From contig NZ_FULE01000014.1 of NCBI RefSeq assembly GCF_900163965.1, forward strand, positions 62,001-126,000: 64,000 nt of DNA. The letters run 5' to 3'. The notes beneath the pieces were generated by a model. It did no database searches and had not been told where the DNA came from. It worked only from the letters and a program-made list of their open reading frames with translations. The DNA comes from Vibrio ruber DSM 16370 (GTDB taxonomy: Bacteria; Pseudomonadota; Gammaproteobacteria; Enterobacterales; Vibrionaceae). Positions 57,741 through 64,000 of this stretch are shown piece after piece; position 1 is the first letter of the stretch; each line of letters opens with the position of its first letter. Made by a program: the position numbers and the translations under genes.

Positions 57741-57882
57741 ATAAGATCCCTATTCTTTAAAAAATTCGTATAATTTCGCATAAGATGATAGCTGACAAAG
57801 CCTATTGAAGTGGTCAGCTTTCCAAGAAATTCGTACAATTCATTCACCGTTAGTATACCTTCCATCAAAGAAAAACGCAGCT

Positions 57883-59904
57883 ATGACTAAAATAACCAAC
57901 GCCAGACTCGACTGGAATGAAGCCGGAACCCCCGTATCCGGAGAGTTTGACGACGTCTATTTCTCGAATGTGAATGGATTGGAGGAGACAAGATACGTTT
58001 TTCTTCAAAAAAATCAATTACCTGAACGTTGGAATTCTTTTGAACGGTCAAGATTTGTGATTGGAGAAACAGGATTCGGAACCGGGCTTAATTTCCTCGC
58101 TGCCTGGCAAGCATTTGATCAATTTCACCGTCAACATCCGGACGCGCCCCTCCAGTCACTACATTTCATCAGTTTTGAAAAGTATCCGGTGAGTCGGGAT
58201 GATTTAATCAAAGCACATCAAGCCTGGCCTGAACTGGCAGAGTATGCTGCAGAGCTCCGGCAATATTACCCGTTGGCAGTGCCGGAATGCCATCGAATGA
58301 CATTTGCTGACGGCGCTGTCACGCTTGATCTGTGGTTCGGAGATATCCATGACTGTATGCCGTTAGTCCCCGTCCCTCAGACAGGCTTGATTGATGCGTG
58401 GTTCCTCGACGGTTTTGCACCAAGTAAAAACCCCGATATGTGGAATCAGCACCTGTTTAATCACATGGCGAAACTCGCAAAAGCGGAGGCAACTTGTGCA
58501 ACGTTTACGGCTGCTGGCTTTGTCCGGCGAGGATTGATCGAAGCCGGTTTTGCGATGCAAAAAGTGAAAGGGTTCGGCACCAAGCGAGACATGCTGGTCG
58601 GTAAGATAGAGGCTCCGAGTGGATTCACCAATATGCTCCCGTGGTATGCCCACCAGTCGGTTCCTGATCTGTCGGATGTCGCAATCATCGGTGGCGGGAT
58701 CGCCAGCGCTACATTAGCAAAAGCCTTAACCCGCCGGGGCATTCAGGTCACACTCTATTGTCAGGATGATCAAGCAGCACAAGGAGCATCAGGCAACCGG
58801 CAAGGCGCTATTTATCCGTTACTCAACGCTTCACACGATCCATTATCACGCTTTTTTGCCGCCAGCTTTCTGTACGCGCGACAATTTGTCGACCAGATGC
58901 ACGACAATGGTCTCGCCTTTGATTACCAATGGTGTGGCGTAACTCAATTGATGTGGAATGAACAGGCACAAACGAAATTACAGCCCATCGCAGCAGGTCG
59001 TTTTCCCCGAGAACTGGTGACCGGTCTGGATTCACACCAGACGTCAGCAACGCTCGGTTTACCGGTTACGGCGGAAAGTCTCTATTATCCGCTCGGTGGC
59101 TGGGTTTGTCCGGCACAACTTACCGGGCAACTGCTGTCATCGTTACAGTCATCCGGCCGGCTCCGAACCCATTTCAACACTAAAATTGATCAACTCCACT
59201 GGGATGAACAGGCGGCAGTCTGGCAACTCCATAGTGCGGCGCAAATCTTTCGTCATCAGTGCGTCGTCATTGCCAACGGACACCAGTTTGACCAATTTCC
59301 ACAGACTCAAACATTACCACTGGCACAAGTCAAAGGTCAGGTCAGTCATATCCCGACCACGGATACGCTCAAGCATCTCAACACTGTCCTCTGTTACGAT
59401 GGTTATATGACGCCCGTCAATCCGGCCAACCAGCAGCATTGCATTGGTGCCAGCTACGACCGTCAGAATATTGATACAAACTTTGATTCAACCGCACAAG
59501 CGCAAAACCGGGATAAACTCAAAACCTGTATCTCCGACCAAGTATGGCCTGATGAAGTCGATATATCGCACAATCAGTCAAGACAAGGTATTCGTTGTGT
59601 CAGCCGCGATCATCTGCCTTTTGCCGGAAATCTGGGGGATTTAGCAACCATTAAAACGCAGTATCATGCATTAGCGACACAAACGGTGCAATCCGCTGCT
59701 GAAATTCATCATTATCCACACCTCTACGGGATGTTAGGACTCGGCTCCAGAGGGCTAAGCTCCGCTCCCCTGCTGGCAGAGTGCCTCGCCTCAATCATGT
59801 GTGGCGATCCACTGCCGCTATCGGTTGATTTACTGGAACGCATTCATCCCAGCCGAATGTGGGTCAGAAAACTACGTAAAGGCAAAGCAGTTACTGAGTC
59901 ATAA
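57883..59904 (+). CDS. mnmC: Bifunctional tRNA wobble-uridine enzyme MnmC
   Basis: A 673-residue fusion enzyme completing mnm5s2U at the tRNA wobble position. The N-terminal methyltransferase has [15 protein letters not shown] and [18 protein letters not shown]. The C-terminal FAD-dependent oxidase has [19 protein letters not shown] (about residue 265), [15 protein letters not shown] and [21 protein letters not shown] text ([20 protein letters not shown]). ATG 57883 agrees with E. coli (668 residues); an open frame reaches a TTG at 57805. The ribosome site is weak. Confidence 0.95.
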   Translation: MTKITNARLDWNEAGTPVSGEFDDVYFSNVNGLEETRYVFLQKNQLPERWNSFERSRFVIGETGFGTGLNFLAAWQAFDQFHRQHPDAPLQSLHFISFEKYPVSRDDLIKAHQAWPELAEYAAELRQYYPLAVPECHRMTFADGAVTLDLWFGDIHDCMPLVPVPQTGLIDAWFLDGFAPSKNPDMWNQHLFNHMAKLAKAEATCATFTAAGFVRRGLIEAGFAMQKVKGFGTKRDMLVGKIEAPSGFTNMLPWYAHQSVPDLSDVAIIGGGIASATLAKALTRRGIQVTLYCQDDQAAQGASGNRQGAIYPLLNASHDPLSRFFAASFLYARQFVDQMHDNGLAFDYQWCGVTQLMWNEQAQTKLQPIAAGRFPRELVTGLDSHQTSATLGLPVTAESLYYPLGGWVCPAQLTGQLLSSLQSSGRLRTHFNTKIDQLHWDEQAAVWQLHSAAQIFRHQCVVIANGHQFDQFPQTQTLPLAQVKGQVSHIPTTDTLKHLNTVLCYDGYMTPVNPANQQHCIGASYDRQNIDTNFDSTAQAQNRDKLKTCISDQVWPDEVDISHNQSRQGIRCVSRDHLPFAGNLGDLATIKTQYHALATQTVQSAAEIHHYPHLYGMLGLGSRGLSSAPLLAECLASIMCGDPLPLSVDLLERIHPSRMWVRKLRKGKAVTES

Positions 59905-59966
59905 TGATCAACCCCAATTCCCCGCCACACAGCCAACGAAAACGGCCTGCGTATCACCGATAAAAA

Positions 59967-59995
59967 ATCACCCGGAGGGGGTTCCTTCGGGTGAT
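59967..59995 (-). terminator. Terminator after the FMN reductase gene
   Basis: Arms ATCACCCG and CGGGTGAT, followed on the minus strand by six Ts, downstream of the reductase stop at 60034. It also lies after mnmC on the plus strand but has no T-run there. Confidence 0.8.
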
Positions 59996-60033
59996 GAATA
60001 CGGTCATTGAATCAACAGGTAACGGTTATATTA

Positions 60034-60567
60034 TTATCCCTGTAAAGTCTTAACCGCTTGTTCAATTTCAGCCGCAATAGCTGCATTAGTGACTTGACCT
60101 TTTTCCATGTCAAAATTGTCATAGAAGCTCGGGACGGAAATCGATGCTTTTACATCGCCACCAAAGAAACCGGCAGAAGCAGTTGCAGCAGCCAAGACTG
60201 ACTGAGCGCCACCGGGGCCCGGAGAGGTAGCTAAATAAACGGCCGGTTTGCTCTTGAAGATATCCCGATCAATTCGGGTCGCCCAGTCGAACAAATTCTT
60301 ATACGCTGCCGGATGATGGCCATTGTGCTCCGCGAAAGAAATAACAAATGCATCCGCCTGTGACAAATCATCAAGAAAGGCCTTAGCGCCTTCTGCATGG
60401 CCGATCTCTTTTTCTAGATCTTCGCTAAACATCGGTACTGAATAATTTTTAATATCAATTACTTGAACTTCAGCGCCCGCGACTAAATTTGCCGCATAAG
60501 TTGCTAATGCTTTATTAATCGAAGTTGAACTGGTACTCGCACCAAACGCAATAATTTTCACCGTCAT
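60034..60567 (-). CDS. NADPH-dependent FMN reductase family protein
   Basis: A 177-residue flavodoxin-like reductase. The FMN-phosphate loop is AFGASTSSTSINKALA, and later motifs are FVISFAEHNGHHPAAYKNLFDW and YLATSPGPGGAQSVL. Members reduce FMN, quinones or azo compounds; the substrate here is unknown. It is a single-gene unit convergent with mnmC and has a clear terminator. Length is usual. Confidence 0.88.
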   Translation of the reverse strand: MTVKIIAFGASTSSTSINKALATYAANLVAGAEVQVIDIKNYSVPMFSEDLEKEIGHAEGAKAFLDDLSQADAFVISFAEHNGHHPAAYKNLFDWATRIDRDIFKSKPAVYLATSPGPGGAQSVLAAATASAGFFGGDVKASISVPSFYDNFDMEKGQVTNAAIAAEIEQAVKTLQG

Positions 60568-60683
60568 TACCTCTCTATCATCTTAGAACATGCTCAGAAT
60601 AAGCCTTGATCGTCATGGCAACAACCGCAAAATTTGTATAGATACATTCAAATAATTAGAACTACTACCGTATCGGCAGGAAT

Positions 60684-60965
60684 CTACGGTGCTGTCGTAG
60701 AATCCATCTGAGACAAAAGCCTTTGCCACAATTGCTGTACAATCACTCGATCTGCTGGTGTCAGTTCAGAGCGAGCGTTATCCAGACTGGTTTCAATCCG
60801 TGTTTTCAGCTCAGCCAATTCGGTAACCCCGTCATCTTCACATGATGCCGCAGCCAGTGAGATATGCCCACGCAGATATCCCCCGGCAAACAGCTCATCA
60901 TCAGAGGCGTGTGTAATGCCATCATCGATCAAGGCCAACATTTTTTCTTCAAATTCAATAATCAT
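60684..60965 (-). CDS. yfcL: YfcL family protein
   Basis: A 93-residue helical, acidic protein matching E. coli YfcL: IIEFEEKMLALIDDGITHAS (start) and DDELFAGGYLRGHISLA. The function is unknown. The start at 60965 has GAAGAG upstream; the frame extends to 61040 without family resemblance. It lies 110 bp after epmC on the same strand, the same neighbour as in E. coli (yfcM). Confidence 0.88.
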   Translation of the reverse strand: MIIEFEEKMLALIDDGITHASDDELFAGGYLRGHISLAAASCEDDGVTELAELKTRIETSLDNARSELTPADRVIVQQLWQRLLSQMDSTTAP

Positions 60966-61075
60966 TTTATACTCTTCATTGCCACGACAGTGACGAATTG
61001 TTTGACAACGCAACCATACCGTCACCCTCATCGGAATCACAATATGAACTGAATGAATTATTTGTCAGTGTCATA

Positions 61076-61606
61076 TTATTTCACAACAAATAACGCAGGA
61101 GACAGCGGCTCAGTCTGATAAAAAGTCCGTAATTCATCCGCAAGAAGCGCCACCCGTTCGGGGAGCCCCTGCTCAATAATCTGCATTACTTCATGATGGA
61201 CTTTGTGCATAAATTGCAGCCGATCCGGCTCAAACTCTCCATTAAGATTGTCACAACTCACGGAGAAGGGAAAACCGGCACTGACTGACAGAATCCACTC
61301 GTAAGCCTGAGGACGGATTTCAACTTGTTCAAAAGCCGCCTGTACTTCACGAGTCCGCCCGTCCGGCTCGTACCAATAACCAAAATCTTCCAGCAGGCGA
61401 CGCTCCGGCCCGGCAACACACCAATGCGCAATTTCATGTAGCGCCGATGCATAAAAGCCATGCGCAAAAATAATCCGATGATAAGGCATCGAATCATCAG
61501 CCGGTAAATAGATCGGTTCATCATCCCCCAACACCAAACGCGTCTGATAACGCTCGGCAAAGGTCCGGTTAAAAATGTTGATTAAGTCTTGATATTGATG
61601 AACCAT
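61076..61606 (-). CDS. epmC: Elongation factor P hydroxylase EpmC (YfcM)
   Basis: A 176-residue non-haem iron hydroxylase that modifies the beta-lysylated residue of EF-P. The metal motif HEIAHW is in ASALHEIAHWCVAGPERRLL, and FGYWYEPDGRT is family-specific. The partner genes epmA and epmB are not in this window. It lies upstream of yfcL and 141 bp downstream of aroC, with a terminator between. Confidence 0.93.
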   Translation of the reverse strand: MVHQYQDLINIFNRTFAERYQTRLVLGDDEPIYLPADDSMPYHRIIFAHGFYASALHEIAHWCVAGPERRLLEDFGYWYEPDGRTREVQAAFEQVEIRPQAYEWILSVSAGFPFSVSCDNLNGEFEPDRLQFMHKVHHEVMQIIEQGLPERVALLADELRTFYQTEPLSPALFVVK

Positions 61607-61685
61607 GATTTACTTGATCTGTTGTAACGACGGCGTGCATTTTCCAGTTTTTCCTATGTGAGGTAAAGTCTCACCATAAAAAATA

Positions 61686-61699
61686 CCCTCCGGGGAGGG
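61686..61699 (-). terminator. Terminator after aroC
   Basis: CCCTCC / GGAGGG arms with a tight loop, followed on the minus strand by TATTTTTT, about 50 bp after the aroC stop. Confidence 0.8.
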
Positions 61700-61747
61700 C
61701 ATTCAGGATAAGTTTTACGAACGAATACAGGTCGCGAATTGCGCGGA

Positions 61748-62833
61748 TCAGATTTTCGGCGTTTCAGTCACAACATGCTGATTCTGACCGCGATGGCGCA
61801 ACAGGTGATCCATCAGGACAATCGCCAGCATCGCTTCCGCAATCGGCACCGCACGAATCCCGACACATGGGTCATGACGACCTTTAGTAATCAATTGCGT
61901 TTTCTCGCCCGTTTTCGTCATTGTGTCGCCGGGAACGGTGATACTGGACGTCGGCTTCAGTGCAATATTGGCAACAATATCCTGTCCAGAGGAAATACCG
62001 CCCAGCACTCCACCGGCATGATTACTGCCGAAGCCTTGCGGTGATAATGTATCCCGGTGCTGACTCCCTTTTTGCTGAACAACTGCAAAACCGTCACCAA
62101 TTTCAACACCTTTGACTGCGTTGATACTCATTAATGCGTGCGCAATATCCGCATCCAAACGGTCAAACACCGGCTCACCCAGCCCGACCGGTACAGATGT
62201 CGCAACAACCTGAATTTTGGCACCGATAGAGTCCCCTTGCTTTTTCAGGTCTCGAATCAATGCATCAAATTGTTCAACTTTATCGACGTCCGGGCAGAAA
62301 AAAGCGTTGTTTTCGATTTCATCCCAATCGACTTTATCGATAGAGATATCGCCCATTTGTGACAGATAGGCACGAATTTCAATGCCATACGCCTGACGAA
62401 GATATTTCTTGGCAACAGCACCGGCAGCAACCCGCATTGCCGTTTCACGTGCAGAAGAGCGACCGCCGCCACGATAATCGCGGATACCATATTTTTGATG
62501 ATAAGTATAATCGGCATGTCCGGGACGGAATTTATCTTTAATCTCCGAATAATCCTGAGAACGCTGATCGGTATTTTCAATCAGCAGACCAATTGAAGTG
62601 CCAGTCGTTTTCCCTTCGAATACGCCTGACAAAATTTTCACTTCATCCGCTTCGCGCCGCTGTGTGGTATAACGTGACGTTCCCGGGCGACGTCTGTCGA
62701 GATCGCCTTGCAAATCTGCTTCTGTCAATTCGAGTCCCGGAGGGCACCCGTCAACGACACATCCCAGAGCAAGACCGTGACTTTCTCCAAATGTCGTTAC
62801 ACGGAAATGTTGCCCGATACTATTTCCTGCCAT
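61748..62833 (-). CDS. aroC: Chorismate synthase
   Basis: A 361-residue FMN-dependent enzyme making chorismate from EPSP, the last shared step of aromatic synthesis. Signatures are [18 protein letters not shown] at the start, [20 protein letters not shown], and [19 protein letters not shown]. All are intact and the length equals E. coli AroC. The neighbour upstream on the same strand is prmB, as in E. coli (prmB-aroC). Confidence 0.97.
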   Translation of the reverse strand: MAGNSIGQHFRVTTFGESHGLALGCVVDGCPPGLELTEADLQGDLDRRRPGTSRYTTQRREADEVKILSGVFEGKTTGTSIGLLIENTDQRSQDYSEIKDKFRPGHADYTYHQKYGIRDYRGGGRSSARETAMRVAAGAVAKKYLRQAYGIEIRAYLSQMGDISIDKVDWDEIENNAFFCPDVDKVEQFDALIRDLKKQGDSIGAKIQVVATSVPVGLGEPVFDRLDADIAHALMSINAVKGVEIGDGFAVVQQKGSQHRDTLSPQGFGSNHAGGVLGGISSGQDIVANIALKPTSSITVPGDTMTKTGEKTQLITKGRHDPCVGIRAVPIAEAMLAIVLMDHLLRHRGQNQHVVTETPKI

Positions 62834-63082
62834 GCACTTTCCTGTTTATTCATGTTGTGGTTAACAAATCTTCTCAATCACCGCTTTCGTGATGAAAAAC
62901 GCTGCTTGGTGACCAACGTTACTTCGCGAAAAATGATTTTTATTTTAATTCATGGTGGTGTCTGACGAACCCATCCGGCTCTGAGACCCCCATGTACATT
63001 TGTATGTGGCCTCATAGTCGCTTGATTCTGATTTGATGTAAAGCTTCAATCCCGGCACGACTCTCCCACCGGATAAATCGCT

Positions 63083-64000
63083 TTAATCACGATAGTCCGC
63101 AAAATGCTCCGCACATTCAACTAACTGTTGACGACTCAGCATAAAGACCCCATGACCGCCATTGGAAAATTCCAGCCAAGTGAACGGAATATCTGGATAC
63201 TGTGCCATCATATGCACCATTGAATTGCCGACTTCGCAGATCAAAATGCCTTGCTCGGTCAGATAATCCGGTGCATTGGCAAGGATACGGCGAACCAATT
63301 CCAATCCATCCGCCCCGGCAGCCAAGCCGAGTGCCGGTTCATGCTCAAATTCTTGCGGCAACGAGTCCATATCTTCCTGATCGACATAAGGCGGATTAGA
63401 AACAATTAACTCATACGTTGCTTTCGGTAAATCTCTGAATAAATCAGAACGCATCGGGAAGACTTGCTGTTCCAAGCCATGATCCTGAATATTGATCTCG
63501 GCAACGGCCAGAGCATCAGTCGAAATATCAACCGCATCGACCTCAGCTTCAGGGAACATATGGGCACATGCAATCGCAATACAGCCACTCCCGGTACAGA
63601 GATCCATAATTTTATTCGGTGTTTCGGTCAACCAAGGCTGAAACTGATTTTCAATCAACTCACCAATCGGAGAACGCGGCACCAGTACCCGTTCATCGAC
63701 AAAAAATTCCAACCCACAAAACCAAGCCTTGTTAGTCAGATAAGCAACAGGCTTGCGTTCTTTAATACGCTGAATCACCCGTTCGACAATACAGGCTCTT
63801 TCACTCATCGTCAGACGAGAATTTAATACGTGTGAAGGCACATCGATCGGCAGATACAATGTGGGTAAAATCAACTGAACCGCTTCATCCCAAGCATTAT
63901 CGGTCCCGTGACCGTAAAATAATCCTGCGGCGTTAAAGCGACTGACCGCCCAACGAATCATATCCTGAAGTGTATGAAGCTCAGCAACCGCCTCATCGAC
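63083..64000 (-). CDS. prmB: Ribosomal protein L3 glutamine methyltransferase PrmB (5' end outside window)
   Basis: The frame is open to the window edge, so the start codon lies beyond 64000; at least 305 residues are present. An internal ATG at 63961 is not the start, since [13 protein letters not shown] upstream of it is family sequence. The SAM motif is [20 protein letters not shown] and the catalytic NPPY lies in [15 protein letters not shown]. It methylates a glutamine of ribosomal protein uL3. It is followed by aroC after a 249-bp gap. Confidence 0.94.
   Translation of the reverse strand, partial: VDEAVAELHTLQDMIRWAVSRFNAAGLFYGHGTDNAWDEAVQLILPTLYLPIDVPSHVLNSRLTMSERACIVERVIQRIKERKPVAYLTNKAWFCGLEFFVDERVLVPRSPIGELIENQFQPWLTETPNKIMDLCTGSGCIAIACAHMFPEAEVDAVDISTDALAVAEINIQDHGLEQQVFPMRSDLFRDLPKATYELIVSNPPYVDQEDMDSLPQEFEHEPALGLAAGADGLELVRRILANAPDYLTEQGILICEVGNSMVHMMAQYPDIPFTWLEFSNGGHGVFMLSRQQLVECAEHFADYRD

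Noticed and set aside
1..64000. CRISPR arrays, tRNA/rRNA genes, insertion sequences, toxin-antitoxin or phage defence genes
   Set aside because: No repeat-spacer pattern, cloverleaf, rRNA segment, transposase, integrase or defence family was recognised on either strand by reading.

Overview
The window is core chromosome of a Vibrio. Several proteins (CheY, SucA, SodB, FabB, Fur, ArgS) read as typical Vibrio orthologues. From memory, the gene order from topB-grxD-sodB to aroC-prmB follows one conserved block of V. cholerae chromosome 1, roughly VC2043 to VC2118. Base composition looks even apart from an AT-rich stretch near 2,900-3,890. No rRNA, tRNA, CRISPR array, insertion sequence, integrase or phage gene was seen.

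Layout. 1-3,900 is the least conserved part: the last codons of an oligopeptide-type ABC ATPase, an AraC regulator with a LysE-type exporter, a CurA-like reductase and an orphan gene in AT-rich DNA. 3,893-9,384 holds topB, grxD, sodB, a VC2046-family gene, an SDR gene and mlaA. 9,888-22,757 is one long minus-strand flagellar and chemotaxis operon, flhA-flhF-flhG-fliA-cheY-cheZ-cheA-cheB-parC-parP-cheW-DUF2802, behind a sigma-54-type promoter. 23,203-30,378 holds sixA, an insulinase-family protease, yecM, argS, doxX and a HIT protein. 30,380-35,838 is metal uptake: feoABC with a predicted FNR/Fur promoter, and znuA divergent from znuCB around a perfect Zur palindrome. 35,922-47,201 is a TCA block, sdhCDAB-sucAB-sucCD, divergent from gltA. 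47,275-55,195 holds nif3, DUF1853, a VOC protein, pgm, seqA, an esterase, fldA, fur and asd. 55,192-64,000 holds pdxB, fabB, mnmC, an FMN reductase, yfcL, epmC, aroC and a prmB cut by the window edge.

How the genes work together. The flagellar operon makes the export gate (FlhA), sets polar number and position (FlhF/FlhG), supplies the late sigma factor (FliA), and builds and partitions the polar chemotaxis array (Che proteins, ParC, ParP). The TCA block supplies four consecutive enzymes plus citrate synthase. Iron is handled by feoABC, fur, sodB and fldA, and zinc by znuABC.

Most notable observations. (1) An acidic DD-x-F-x-x-LLDE motif occurs three times in the CheA linker and once near the ParP N-terminus, and resembles the CheZ C-terminal tail. 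It may be a shared docking motif in a CheA with no visible P2 domain. (2) The cytochrome c maturation cluster that I recall between DUF2802 and mlaA in V. cholerae is replaced here by a gene-free gap of about 500 bp. (3) The feo promoter has nearly ideal FNR/-10/Fur geometry. I found no clearly new multi-gene system; most of the window is well-known core genome.
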